From DASQZT01 sp963728965 (GTDB lineage: Bacteria > Acidobacteriota > Terriglobia > Bryobacterales > Bryobacteraceae), in assembly GCA_963728965.1 (NCBI GenBank), contig CAVSMH010000008.1, forward strand, positions 1,101,952 through 1,165,951: a stretch of DNA of 64,000 nucleotides. Reading direction: 5' to 3'. How positions within the stretch are numbered: position 1 is the stretch's first letter; the number at the start of each line of letters is the position of its first letter. The notes beneath the pieces are model-generated. The model saw nothing but the letters and a program-made list of their open reading frames with translations, searched no databases and was not told the DNA's origin. A program made the position numbers and the translations under genes. Shown here piece by piece: positions 8,813-19,605 of this stretch.

Positions 8813-9079
8813 ATGTGTTTAGCAGTTCCGGGCAGGATCCTGGAAATCGAAGAAGCGGGCAGCAGCCGTTTGGGCACGATCGAGTTTGGCGGGATCACGC
8901 GGCAGGCGTACCTGGACTTCGTGCCCGAAGCGGGCATCGGCGATTACGTGATTGTCCACGTGGGCTTTGCCATCAGCCGGGTGGACGCCGAAGAGGCGGC
9001 GCGCACCTTCGAACTGCTGGAAAAGATGGGCCTGCTCGACGAAGAGGGGCTGACTTCCGAACGCAAGGGCCCGGCATGA
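8813..9079 (+). CDS. hypC: Hydrogenase maturation chaperone HypC
   Basis: An 88-residue protein beginning MCLAVPGRI. The invariant Cys2 and the MCLAxPG motif are diagnostic of HypC/HybG/HupF, which with HypD carries the Fe(CN)2CO unit to NiFe hydrogenases. GDYVIVHVGFAIS is the expected second conserved block. The ATG at 8813 is chosen because the conserved Met-Cys must be terminal. The 112-bp gap upstream separates it from pncA. Its stop overlaps the hypD ATG (ATGA). No hydrogenase subunit or other hyp gene apart from hypD is in the window. Confidence 0.92.
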   Translation: MCLAVPGRILEIEEAGSSRLGTIEFGGITRQAYLDFVPEAGIGDYVIVHVGFAISRVDAEEAARTFELLEKMGLLDEEGLTSERKGPA

Positions 9080-10182
9080 AGTATCTGGACGAGTATCGCG
9101 ACCCGAAGATTGCCATGGCCCTGTTGCGGAAGCTCAAAGAACGGGTCACGCGGCCATGGGTGCTGATGGAGATCTGCGGAGGGCAGACCCACACGCTGAT
9201 GCGCTACGGCATCGACGAGCTGATTCCGCGGGAAGTGGAACTGGTGCACGGTCCGGGGTGCCCGGTGTGCGTGACGCCGCTCGAAGTGGTGAACCGGGCG
9301 ATCGAGATCGCCTCGCGCCCCGAAGTGATCTTCGTGAGCTACGGAGACATGCTGCGGGTTCCGGGATCGGACGGGGACCTGTTTCAGGTGAAGGCGCAAG
9401 GCGGCGACGTGCGCATGGCGTACACGCCCATGGAGGCGTTGCACATCGCGCGCGCGAACCCGGGCCGCCAGGTGGTGTTCTTCGGCATTGGTTTCGAGAC
9501 CACGGCGCCGGCCAACGCCATGGCGGTATGGCAGGCGAGCCGGGAAGGGCTGAAGAACTTCTCGATGCTGGTGTCGCACGTGCTGGTGCCGCCGGCGATC
9601 GGAATGCTGCTGGAATCGCCCGCGAACCGGGTGCAGGGGTTCATCGCGCCCGGCCACGTGTGTACGGTGATGGGGTATCGCGAATACGAAGAGCTTTCGT
9701 CGCGCTACGGGGTGCCCATGGTGGTGGGCGGATTCGAGCCGGTGGACCTGCTGGAAGCGATTGCGATGCTGGTGGCGCAACTGGAGGAGGGCCGCGCCAC
9801 AACCGAGAACCAGTATGCGCGGGCGGTGAGCCGGGACGGAAACGTGGCGGCGCAGAAGCTGGTGGCGCAGGTATTCGAAGTGGCGGACCGCAAGTGGCGC
9901 GGCCTCGGGCGGATTCGGCGGAGCGGCTGGCGGCTGCGCGCGGAATTCGACGCCTGGAATGCGGAGAAGGTGTTCGGCCTGGCGGAGACGGACGTGCCGG
10001 AGCCGCCGGAGTGCATCAGCGCGGCGGTGCTGCAAGGGTTGAAGAAGCCGTTCGAATGCCCGGTGTTCGGCACGGGCTGCACGCCGGACAGCCCCCTGGG
10101 CGCGCCCATGGTGTCGGCGGAGGGGGCCTGCGCGGCGTACTTCCGTTACCGGAGAACGGGGCCCGGGTTACTCGTACCGTAG
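9076..10182 (+). CDS. hypD: Hydrogenase maturation iron-sulfur protein HypD
   Basis: A 368-residue scaffold for assembling the Fe(CN)2CO group of NiFe hydrogenase together with HypC and HypE. Conserved motifs are all present: CGGQTH near residue 35, GPGCPVCVTP, GFETTAPA, APGHVCTVMG, and the C-terminal Cys cluster around ECPVFGTGCTPDSPLGAP with EGACAAYFRY. Length is normal. The usual partner hypE does not follow. Instead a minus-strand ADOP permease gene converges and overlaps the last 15 bases of hypD, so the hyp cluster has been interrupted or dispersed. Confidence 0.93.
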   Translation: MKYLDEYRDPKIAMALLRKLKERVTRPWVLMEICGGQTHTLMRYGIDELIPREVELVHGPGCPVCVTPLEVVNRAIEIASRPEVIFVSYGDMLRVPGSDGDLFQVKAQGGDVRMAYTPMEALHIARANPGRQVVFFGIGFETTAPANAMAVWQASREGLKNFSMLVSHVLVPPAIGMLLESPANRVQGFIAPGHVCTVMGYREYEELSSRYGVPMVVGGFEPVDLLEAIAMLVAQLEEGRATTENQYARAVSRDGNVAAQKLVAQVFEVADRKWRGLGRIRRSGWRLRAEFDAWNAEKVFGLAETDVPEPPECISAAVLQGLKKPFECPVFGTGCTPDSPLGAPMVSAEGACAAYFRYRRTGPGLLVP

Positions 10183-12573
10183 GGCCACGGTGGGGTCCAC
10201 TCGCGCGGCGCGGCGGGCGGGAATGTAGCTGGCCAGCGCGGCCACGGCGGTAAGCAGCAGGGACACCGCCAGAAAGATCACCGGGTCGGTGGCTTTCACC
10301 TGGAACAGCATGGTTTCGAGGAGCCGGGTGAGCGCCATCGAGGCGGCCAGACCGACCGCGATGCCGGCCACGGCGAGGGTGGTTCCCTGGCGGACAACCA
10401 TTCGCAGCACGTCGCCGGAGCGCGCGCCGAGCGCCATGCGCACGCCGATCTCGTGTTTGCGGCAGGTAACCGAGAACGAGATGACGCCGTAGATGCCGAT
10501 GGCGGAGAGCAGCAGGGCCAGCGCGGCGAAGATGCCGAGCAGCAGGGTGGAGAGCCGTTTGGTGGCAATGGAATCGACCAGGGTCTGCTCCATGCTGGCG
10601 ATGCGCGAGACGGGTTGGTCACCATCGATTTCGAGCACGGCGCGGCGCAGGGAGGGGGCCAGACGCAGCGGATCGGAAGCGGTGCGGACCACCAGGTTGA
10701 CGGCAGTGCGAGGGCTCTGCGCGAAGGCGAAGTAGATTTCCGGATCCGGCTCGCGGGCGAGCGACATGTGGCGGACATCGGCGACCACGCCGACCACGGG
10801 CATCCATCCATCCGGAGCGCCGTTGCCGATGCGCTTGCCGACCGGGTCCTGGTTGGGCCAGAAACGGCGCGCCGCGGTTTCGTTGACGATGACCACGCGC
10901 TGGGTTCCGGCCACGTCGCGCTCATCGAAGCTGCGGCCGCGGCGAAGGGGAATGCGCATGGCCTGGAAGTAGGCGGGGTTGACGAAGCGGTACCACAGAA
11001 TGGGCGCATCGGACACGCTGGAGACGGGGCGGCCCTGGATGACGAAGGGCATGCCGGAGTCGGTCCCGCCGAGGGGGAGGCTGCTGGTGAAGCCGGCGGC
11101 CACGACTCCGGGCATGGCCTTCAACCGCTCTTCCAGCCGCTGATAAAAGGCCAACTGCTGCGGCGGGCTGACATAGCGGGCGGGCGGCAGGTTGACGGAG
11201 GCGGTGAGCACGTTGCCGGGATTAAAGCCGGGATTCACGTCCTGAAGCCGGATCAGGCTGCGGATCATGAGGGAAGCGCCTACCATGAGGAGGAGCGCCA
11301 GGGCCACCTCGGAGACGACCAGGAGGCTGCGCAGGCGGTTTCTTCCCCCGGTGGACGAACCGCGGCCGCCCTCTTTGAGGGTTTCCTGGAGGTCGCTGCG
11401 GGAAGCGGCCAGGGCCGGCGCGAGGCCGAAAATCAGGCCGGTGACGAGGGAGACCGCAATGGTGAAGCCGAGCACCGGAAGGTCGATGCGGGACTCTTTC
11501 AGCATGGGGTAGGCGCCGGTGCCGATGGCGGTGATCGCGGCGATACCCCAGTATGCCAGCAGCACGCCCAGGGCGGCTCCCAGCAGGGCCAGCAGGAAAC
11601 TTTCGGTGAGCAGTTGGCTGATGATGCGCCAGCGCGCCGCGCCCATGGCGGCGCGAATGCCGATCTCTTTGCCGCGCGCTCCGGCGCGGGCCAGCAGCAG
11701 GTTGGCGATATTGGCGCAGGCGATCAGGAGGACCAGCGCCACGGCGGCGAGCAGGACCACCAGGCTGGTGCGCACATCGCGGACCATGAATTCGCGGACG
11801 TCCCAGACGTGCGCGCGGAAGCCGCGGAGGGGCCGGCCGGAAGCCTGTTCGACGCGCGGCGCGATGGTGTCCATTTCGGCCTGGGAGTGGCCGACGGTAA
11901 TGCCGGGCTTGAGGCGGGCATAGGCGGCAAACCGGAAGTCTTCGCCGCCCGGCGGGCGTGCATCGCTGCGGGCAATCGGAAGGTATAGGTCCGGAGGCCG
12001 GTCCTCCAGGCGGAAATCACGCGGCAGGATGGCGATGACGGTGTAGGGGGCGCCATCGAGAGTGATGGTTTTGCCGGGCAGGGCGGGGTCGGACCCGAAC
12101 TTCCTCTGCCAGAGGCTGTGAGCGATGATGGCCACGGGGGCAGCGCCGGGCTGATCGTCCTCGACGCGGAAGTCCCTGCCGGCGAGCAGGTGGATTCCCA
12201 GCAGGCGGAAGAAGCTGGAATTGACCCGCCAGATGGGAATGCGCTCGGGTTCGTGGCGCGTGATGAGGTTGGCGGATCCGGACATGTAGGCGGACATGAG
12301 CTCGAAGGAGCGCGCCTGCTTCCGCCATTGGACGATATCGGAATAGGGCCCGAGAGCGTTGCGGATGTTGCGCTGGGCATGATCCATGCGGATGATGACC
12401 ACGCGGTCGGGTTGGTGGAAGGGCAGCGGGCGCAGCAGCACCGCGTGCACGACGCTGAAAATGGCGGTATTGGCGCCGATGCCGAGCGCCAGCGCGAGGA
12501 CCGCTACCACGGTCACACCCGGGTTCCGGAAGAGCAGCCGAAGGGCGTAGCGTAAATCTCCGAAGAGGTCCAT
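10168..12573 (-). CDS. ADOP-family ABC transporter permease (MacB/FtsX type)
   Basis: An 801-residue permease of the Acidobacterial duplicated orphan permease (ADOP) family. The N-terminus DLRYALRLLFRNPGVTVV is followed by a membrane helix with LALGIGANTAIFSVV, then a MacB-like periplasmic domain. A first FtsX block has three helices (around residues 265-385, with ANLLLARAGARGKEIGIRAAMGA). A second periplasmic domain and a second FtsX block (ISFSVTCRKHEIGVRMALGA) follow, ending ARRAARVDPTVALRYE. No ATPase gene adjoins, as usual for 'orphan' members. The role is unknown; MacB relatives drive export by mechanotransmission. The 3' end overlaps hypD. An intact copy of what is deleted at 1690-1894. 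Confidence 0.9.
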   Translation of the reverse strand: MDLFGDLRYALRLLFRNPGVTVVAVLALALGIGANTAIFSVVHAVLLRPLPFHQPDRVVIIRMDHAQRNIRNALGPYSDIVQWRKQARSFELMSAYMSGSANLITRHEPERIPIWRVNSSFFRLLGIHLLAGRDFRVEDDQPGAAPVAIIAHSLWQRKFGSDPALPGKTITLDGAPYTVIAILPRDFRLEDRPPDLYLPIARSDARPPGGEDFRFAAYARLKPGITVGHSQAEMDTIAPRVEQASGRPLRGFRAHVWDVREFMVRDVRTSLVVLLAAVALVLLIACANIANLLLARAGARGKEIGIRAAMGAARWRIISQLLTESFLLALLGAALGVLLAYWGIAAITAIGTGAYPMLKESRIDLPVLGFTIAVSLVTGLIFGLAPALAASRSDLQETLKEGGRGSSTGGRNRLRSLLVVSEVALALLLMVGASLMIRSLIRLQDVNPGFNPGNVLTASVNLPPARYVSPPQQLAFYQRLEERLKAMPGVVAAGFTSSLPLGGTDSGMPFVIQGRPVSSVSDAPILWYRFVNPAYFQAMRIPLRRGRSFDERDVAGTQRVVIVNETAARRFWPNQDPVGKRIGNGAPDGWMPVVGVVADVRHMSLAREPDPEIYFAFAQSPRTAVNLVVRTASDPLRLAPSLRRAVLEIDGDQPVSRIASMEQTLVDSIATKRLSTLLLGIFAALALLLSAIGIYGVISFSVTCRKHEIGVRMALGARSGDVLRMVVRQGTTLAVAGIAVGLAASMALTRLLETMLFQVKATDPVIFLAVSLLLTAVAALASYIPARRAARVDPTVALRYE

Positions 12574-12601
12574 AAGCGATTTTAAGGTCCGATTTATTGT
12601 A
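12574..12601 (-). promoter_or_regulatory. Candidate -10 element for the ADOP permease
   Basis: On the minus strand TACAAT (12601-12596) lies 22 nt before the ATG at 12573, predicting a leader of about 16 nt. The spacing suggests a short leader without a clear Shine-Dalgarno sequence. Confidence 0.4.
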
Positions 12602-12628
12602 CAACCGGCCGATTGGCGTGTGGTGGCG

Positions 12629-13366
12629 CTAGCGCGCGATTACTTCGAAGTTGCTGGCCATACGGCGGAGGGGACGCAGGCGCAGGAGGGTGTCGTCGAG
12701 CAGGCGGGCGGCCCGGTAACCGGCACCCCAGCCGGGGAGCAGGCCGGCAAGGGGGGAGGAACCGAAGTCATAGACATCGGTGCGCGTGTCGAAACCGGCC
12801 TGGCGGAACAAGCGGGCGGTCGCCTCGGGGTCGAGTTCGCGCTCGTCGGGTGTTTGGTAGCGTTTCATGAGGGCTGGAAAGAAGCGACGGCCGAGCGCGC
12901 CCGAAAGCCGGCGCCGGCTGGGGTCGAGCGAGTAGAATACGCCGCCGGGCGCGAGTAACGCCTTGATGCGGAGGGGCAGGCCGGCCAGATCCTCGTCGGG
13001 AACGTGGTGCAGAAAGAAGATGGCGATGACGACGTCGAAGCGGCCCGCGGCGGTGGTTCCTTCCTCGAAACGGACGTTGGCGATTCCCAGCCTGCCGGCA
13101 TCGGCGCGAGCCTGCCGGACGGCGGCGGGGGAGAGGTCGATGCCGAGGACCTCGGCCACGTGCGGCGCCAGCAGCAACTCCGTATCGCCGATGCCGCATC
13201 CCAGGCTGAGCACGCGCGAGCGGGGACCGGCGCCGGTGACATCCAGGAGGCGGCGAACCATGTGGCGACGCAGGGCGCGCACCGCCGGCCGCGCGAAGTG
13301 GGATTGCGCGAAGCCGGAATAGAGCTTCTCGTGATAGTCGAGTTCCCGCTGGAGCGCGCCGTTCAA
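12629..13366 (-). CDS. Class I SAM-dependent methyltransferase
   Basis: A 245-residue Rossmann-fold methyltransferase. Motif I is VLSLGCGIGDTELLL (about residues 50-64). An acidic motif II follows in VLGIDLSPAAV, then FDVVIAIFFLHHVPDEDL and LAPGGVFYSLDPSR, the order seen in Methyltransf_11/25 proteins. The substrate cannot be told from the sequence. It is the last gene of a three-gene minus-strand run: DsbA-like (14430), MauE/DoxX-like (13850), then this gene, only 1 nt after the preceding stop, so it is almost certainly cotranscribed. It is 55 nt upstream of, and on the same strand as, the ADOP permease. Confidence 0.82.
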   Translation of the reverse strand: MNGALQRELDYHEKLYSGFAQSHFARPAVRALRRHMVRRLLDVTGAGPRSRVLSLGCGIGDTELLLAPHVAEVLGIDLSPAAVRQARADAGRLGIANVRFEEGTTAAGRFDVVIAIFFLHHVPDEDLAGLPLRIKALLAPGGVFYSLDPSRRRLSGALGRRFFPALMKRYQTPDERELDPEATARLFRQAGFDTRTDVYDFGSSPLAGLLPGWGAGYRAARLLDDTLLRLRPLRRMASNFEVIAR

Positions 13367-13367
13367 G

Positions 13368-13850
13368 TTAGTGGGATACGACCGCTTCGGGTTCGGATGC
13401 GGCGCGCCGGGAGCGTCCGCCGGTCCCGCGGAACGCGTACGCGGTCAGCAGGAGGGATCCCGCCAGCAGCGATCCGTCGCGAAGAACGGTCCAGAACGAG
13501 ATCGGCTCATCGTTGCTGAAGCAGCCGCAACTGATTTCGAGCCCCATGATCCTCGCCCGGATGATGAGGCCCATGAAGCCCACCAGCAAGATCGACGAAA
13601 CGGCGGACGACAGGCGGAGCCAGATGCCCGACATGAGCAGGACGCCGAGCGCCATCTCCAGCCACGGCAGCGTGCGGGCGACGATTTCGACGGCGCTCAG
13701 CGGCAGGGCGGTCTTGTAGGATGTGATAGCCAGGGCGAAGAGTTCCCACGGCGTACTGAGTTTGACCCAGGCCGCGTACACGAACACGGCACCGAGGGCG
13801 AGGCGCAGTACGAGCGCGGCGACACGGAAAGGCTTACTTGAGAAGGCCAT
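13368..13850 (-). CDS. MauE/DoxX-family redox-associated membrane protein
   Basis: A 160-residue membrane protein with four hydrophobic segments. It has LGAVFVYAAWVKLSTP in the first, the hallmark of DoxX/MauE proteins, and a conserved-looking Cys pair in EISCGCFSN between the third and fourth helices. MauE-like proteins pass electrons or disulfides in the membrane. The CGC motif and the adjacent DsbA-like gene, which overlaps by 17 nt, support a role as redox partner of that thioredoxin-fold protein. The physiological substrate is unknown. The C-terminus is Arg-rich and cytoplasmic. Confidence 0.78.
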   Translation of the reverse strand: MAFSSKPFRVAALVLRLALGAVFVYAAWVKLSTPWELFALAITSYKTALPLSAVEIVARTLPWLEMALGVLLMSGIWLRLSSAVSSILLVGFMGLIIRARIMGLEISCGCFSNDEPISFWTVLRDGSLLAGSLLLTAYAFRGTGGRSRRAASEPEAVVSH

Positions 13851-14430
13851 CGATCAGGGACTTCATCAAAGGATAATTGGTGGGGTTGGGCCCCGGGAAG
13901 GCGTAGCGCTTGGACCCTCGCGTGATGATGACGGTAGGGGTTTCGCTGATCCGTTCCATCTGCCCCAACTGGACGTCCTGGGTGACGGCCGCAATGATGG
14001 ATGGCTCCTTGGCCAGTTCCTGCACCTTCTTCTGTTCGGTTGGGGTGAGGACGCTGGCCACGGTGTCCCAAACCTTGCCGTTGGTGCCCCAGACCGCCTG
14101 GTTGCGGAACAGGGCGTCCGCCACCTGCTGGTACTTGCCGACGTGGGCCGCGGCGGTGGCATAGTAGGCGGCTTCCCGGGAATAAGGATGCATGTTCAGC
14201 GGGAACTCGTGATTCACGATACAGACTTTGCCCGGGACGACATACTCCCGCATGAGCACCGGCAGAACCTGCTCGTGGAAGCCGCGGCAGGCGGGGCATT
14301 GGAAATCACTATAGAGATCGAGCTTGACAGTGGCGCTCGGGGTACCGAGCATCTTCGCTTTTTCGACATCTCCCAGAGAGGCGGCCAGACAGGGGATCAG
14401 GGCGGCCAGCGCGAGGGCGTGTACCTTCAT
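13834..14430 (-). CDS. DsbA-family thiol oxidoreductase/disulfide isomerase
   Basis: A 198-residue secreted thioredoxin-fold protein. The N-terminal signal segment is MKVHALALAALIPCLAASLG. The active site CPAC lies in LYSDFQCPACRGFHEQV (about residues 46-49). The helical insertion and the cis-Pro loop (SETPTVII) are as in DsbA/BdbD/DsbG-like (Thioredoxin_4) proteins. It likely oxidises or isomerises disulfides in the periplasm. Its 3' end overlaps the MauE/DoxX-like gene by 17 nt, suggesting that protein recharges it. The ATG at 14430 is preceded by TAGAAT with a 6-nt gap, predicting a leaderless mRNA. Confidence 0.87.
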   Translation of the reverse strand: MKVHALALAALIPCLAASLGDVEKAKMLGTPSATVKLDLYSDFQCPACRGFHEQVLPVLMREYVVPGKVCIVNHEFPLNMHPYSREAAYYATAAAHVGKYQQVADALFRNQAVWGTNGKVWDTVASVLTPTEQKKVQELAKEPSIIAAVTQDVQLGQMERISETPTVIITRGSKRYAFPGPNPTNYPLMKSLIDGLLK

Positions 14431-14442
14431 AGTTACATTCTA
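14431..14442 (-). promoter_or_regulatory. -10 element 6 nt from the dsbA-like start (leaderless candidate)
   Basis: Minus-strand TAGAAT (14442-14437) is followed by GTAACT and then the ATG at 14430. Six bases between the hexamer and the start codon put the expected +1 on the A of the ATG. No Shine-Dalgarno sequence is available. Confidence 0.5.
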
Positions 14443-14551
14443 CAAGAGGGTCCGGGGCGGCGCGGGGGGTCGGCGGAGACGCTGGTCCACGCCCGCACCC
14501 GGCGGGCGGCACCCTGGCTGCGGGGGCCAGGCGGGCCTGCGGTCCAGGCGG

Positions 14552-17200
<2,649 letters not shown>

Positions 17201-17213
17201 GACTTTGATTATA
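17201..17213 (-). promoter_or_regulatory. -10 element 7 nt from the acnA start (leaderless candidate)
   Basis: A perfect TATAAT on the minus strand (17213-17208) is followed by seven bases and the ATG at 17200, so transcription would begin at or one base before the start codon. No Shine-Dalgarno sequence is seen. Confidence 0.55.
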
Positions 17214-17329
17214 GTTGCAGCAGGCGGGGGAGCAGTGCGGCAAAGGCGGATGGGAAGTTTCTGACGGCGGGATATAAAGTTCTGTGGAAATCACCCGATT
17301 TAGCTTGTGTGTCAGCAAACGTTCCCACC

Positions 17330-19084
17330 ATGGGCGGGCCGGCCGATACACGGGCGCTTCTGGACGACCTGGTTCGCAACTTCGATCGTGACGCCGCCAA
17401 GAACGGCAGGCAGATGCGGGACTTGATGACAAGGGACCGGGCCGGATTCTGCTCTGCCGCCACGCAAGTTCTGCGGACCCAGGAGGAATCCCGTGGCTCG
17501 CGGCACCTGCTCAGCACGTTGCTGAGCAGCAACCTGCTGCCGGCGGTATTGTGCGACCCGGCGTTGAGTCAGAGCGAAGCCGTGGCGCTGGCGCGAAGTG
17601 CGGCCTGCAATTGCGCCATGGTAGACGTGGTGCTGGCAAAGCACCTGAGCGAGACGCTGGCCAGGAGCGGGCACAGTGCGCAAAGCCCGGAATTGCAGAG
17701 GCTGATGGAGATCCTGTGCGAAATTTCCGACGGCGCGCGGATTCTGCCTTCCCTGATCGTCCTGGCGCGGCTTCCCAACCCTTATCTGCAATCCAAAGCG
17801 GTGCTGATGATTGGCCGGGCCAACAAGAGCGTGAAATGGGTCCAACAACGGCTGACGGCGGCCGATTCGCGGGTGCGCGCCAACGCCGTGGAGGCGCTCT
17901 GGGGCGTGGATTCGGAGGATGCTCGCGAACTGCTGCATAAATCCGCCCAGGACGGCAACAACCGCGTGGCCGGGAACGCGATGTTGGGGCTGTACCAATT
18001 GGGCGATCCGTCGGTGATTCCGCTGGTGTTGAAGATGGCGGAGCATCCCGCCAAACGGTTCCGCGCCACCGCGGCATGGGTAATGGGAGAGTCGGCAAGC
18101 CCGCGGTTCACGCGGCCCCTGGCGCGGCTGATCGCGGAGCCCAACGCTATCGTACGCACGCGCGCATTCAAGGCCTTGGGTCAATTACGGGCGGCGACAG
18201 CGGCGGTCAGCAACATGGAACCCTGGCGGGTAGCCGGGCGGTTTCAGCGGATCCAGCAAAACGGCTGGCGAAGAGTGCAGGTGGAAGTGAGCACAGCCGA
18301 TGGGATGCATCCGGTGCGGCCCCTGCCGACGCATTTCGTTCTCAACGAGGACGGGCAGACGGTGGCGTCGTATGCCGTGGATGAAAGAACGGCCCCGGAG
18401 ACGCTCTCGATCGCGTTCATTCTGCCGCGGCAGTACAACTCCGAAGGCTCCGTGCTCAGCCAGGGCATTGTGGAATCGTTGGCGCGGAAGCGGCCCGCCG
18501 ATCTATGGGCGTGCGCGTTCTACGTTCCGACACAGTCGGGTCCCCAGGCGAGCCTGGCGGGACAGGATATCCGCATTGCGCCGGAGGGTCCCTACTCGAG
18601 CGACGGACTGCCACTGGCGTACGCGAGCGATCCGGCGGCCGCGCAGGCGGCGTTTTTGAAGGTGCCGTCGCGAATCGACTGCACGGATCTCTGGAACGGC
18701 ATCCAGCGGGCGGTCATGGTGGACGGCGGGCCGGCCCGCGGGCAGCGCCACGTGATCGTCTACGGCCAGCACGAGAGCGTCCAGCCAACCGGCTATGCCG
18801 AGATCGGGTCCGCCGCGCGGAATGCGCGGGCGACCGTGCACGCCATCTCGCTGGCACCAAATCCGCTCTTGGAGAACCTCTGCCAGTTGACGCAGGGGAC
18901 CTCGCAGATCGCTGCATCGGAAGCAGAGGTGCCGGCGCTGGTGGCGCAGATCTGCCACGACCTCACGGCGCGATACACCATACGGTACCTGCCGGCATGC
19001 CCGACCGGGGAGACGTTAACGATTCGGGTTCAATCCAGTGCCGGGTGGGGGGAGGCGACGCTGCCTATTCCGCGCGGTTGCTGA
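17330..19084 (+). CDS. HEAT-repeat protein with C-terminal vWA-like domain
   Basis: A 584-residue protein, probably cytoplasmic (no signal peptide from the chosen ATG 17330). Roughly residues 130-300 are helical repeats of HEAT/PBS-lyase type (for example DSRVRANAVEALWGV, NNRVAGNAMLGLYQLGDPS, HPAKRFRATAAWVMGE, IVRTRAFKALGQL). The C-terminal ~270 residues have the alternating strand/helix pattern of a von Willebrand A-like domain (ETLSIAFILPRQ, then GQRHVIVYGQHESV, ARATVHAISLAP), but the MIDAS motif DxSxS is not obvious. The function is unknown. A TATAAA at 17273-17278 could serve as promoter. The frame stays open far upstream, but that part is the antisense of acnA and is not coding. Its 3' end overlaps the convergent NTF2-like gene by 55 nt. 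Confidence 0.7.
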   Translation: MGGPADTRALLDDLVRNFDRDAAKNGRQMRDLMTRDRAGFCSAATQVLRTQEESRGSRHLLSTLLSSNLLPAVLCDPALSQSEAVALARSAACNCAMVDVVLAKHLSETLARSGHSAQSPELQRLMEILCEISDGARILPSLIVLARLPNPYLQSKAVLMIGRANKSVKWVQQRLTAADSRVRANAVEALWGVDSEDARELLHKSAQDGNNRVAGNAMLGLYQLGDPSVIPLVLKMAEHPAKRFRATAAWVMGESASPRFTRPLARLIAEPNAIVRTRAFKALGQLRAATAAVSNMEPWRVAGRFQRIQQNGWRRVQVEVSTADGMHPVRPLPTHFVLNEDGQTVASYAVDERTAPETLSIAFILPRQYNSEGSVLSQGIVESLARKRPADLWACAFYVPTQSGPQASLAGQDIRIAPEGPYSSDGLPLAYASDPAAAQAAFLKVPSRIDCTDLWNGIQRAVMVDGGPARGQRHVIVYGQHESVQPTGYAEIGSAARNARATVHAISLAPNPLLENLCQLTQGTSQIAASEAEVPALVAQICHDLTARYTIRYLPACPTGETLTIRVQSSAGWGEATLPIPRGC

Positions 19085-19590
19085 GCTACATGGCTGCCGG
19101 TTTGGGGCTTGAGATATTTGCGCGGGATGGGATGGCCTTGGCGTTCCGCATCCCAGAGGATGGTCATGACTTTCCATAGCCGACCGTCCTTCACGAGTTG
19201 GAAGCTGTTAATGCCGCGTGCAAAGGGCTTCTCACCGGGGGCGCGCCGCGATTCGTAGGTGCTGAACACGTGGGCGATCGCGCCGAACGACTCGACGCGC
19301 CGCGAGAGCTCGGATTCGTAAAACGGCGCCTTCTCGAAGTTGGCGCCGGCCCGCTGGATGTAATCCTCAGGCGTCATGACGACCGGAGAAGGATTGCCGG
19401 CGTTGACGTGTATGGAGATAAGGCGGGCGCCGTCGGCGAACAACGAGCGGAAGCGGGTCCAGTCCCGGGTCCCGGCGGGACCGGAGATCACGTCGTAGAC
19501 GGCACGCACCGCGGATTCGGCCGAGTCGCCGTCGGCGGCGTGGGCCCACGCCGCCGCGATCAGGAAGAATGCCAGGGTACGTCGCCGCAT
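19030..19590 (-). CDS. Secreted SnoaL/NTF2-like protein
   Basis: A 186-residue protein. A clear signal peptide (MRRRTLAFFLIAAAWAHAAD) precedes one NTF2-like alpha+beta domain: an N-terminal helix pair (AVRAVYDVISGPAGTRDW), then ARLISIHV, HVFSTYESRRA and INSFQLVKDGRLWKVMTILWD, the typical DUF4440/SnoaL_3 ending. Such domains bind small hydrophobic ligands or act as accessory enzymes; nothing here fixes the role. It sits 15 nt downstream of leucyl aminopeptidase on the same strand and may be cotranscribed. The last ~25 residues (polar, after LKPQTG) overlap the neighbouring convergent gene. Confidence 0.72.
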   Translation of the reverse strand: MRRRTLAFFLIAAAWAHAADGDSAESAVRAVYDVISGPAGTRDWTRFRSLFADGARLISIHVNAGNPSPVVMTPEDYIQRAGANFEKAPFYESELSRRVESFGAIAHVFSTYESRRAPGEKPFARGINSFQLVKDGRLWKVMTILWDAERQGHPIPRKYLKPQTGSHVAQQPRGIGSVASPHPALD

Positions 19591-19605
19591 CGCTCTCGGA
19601 GAACC

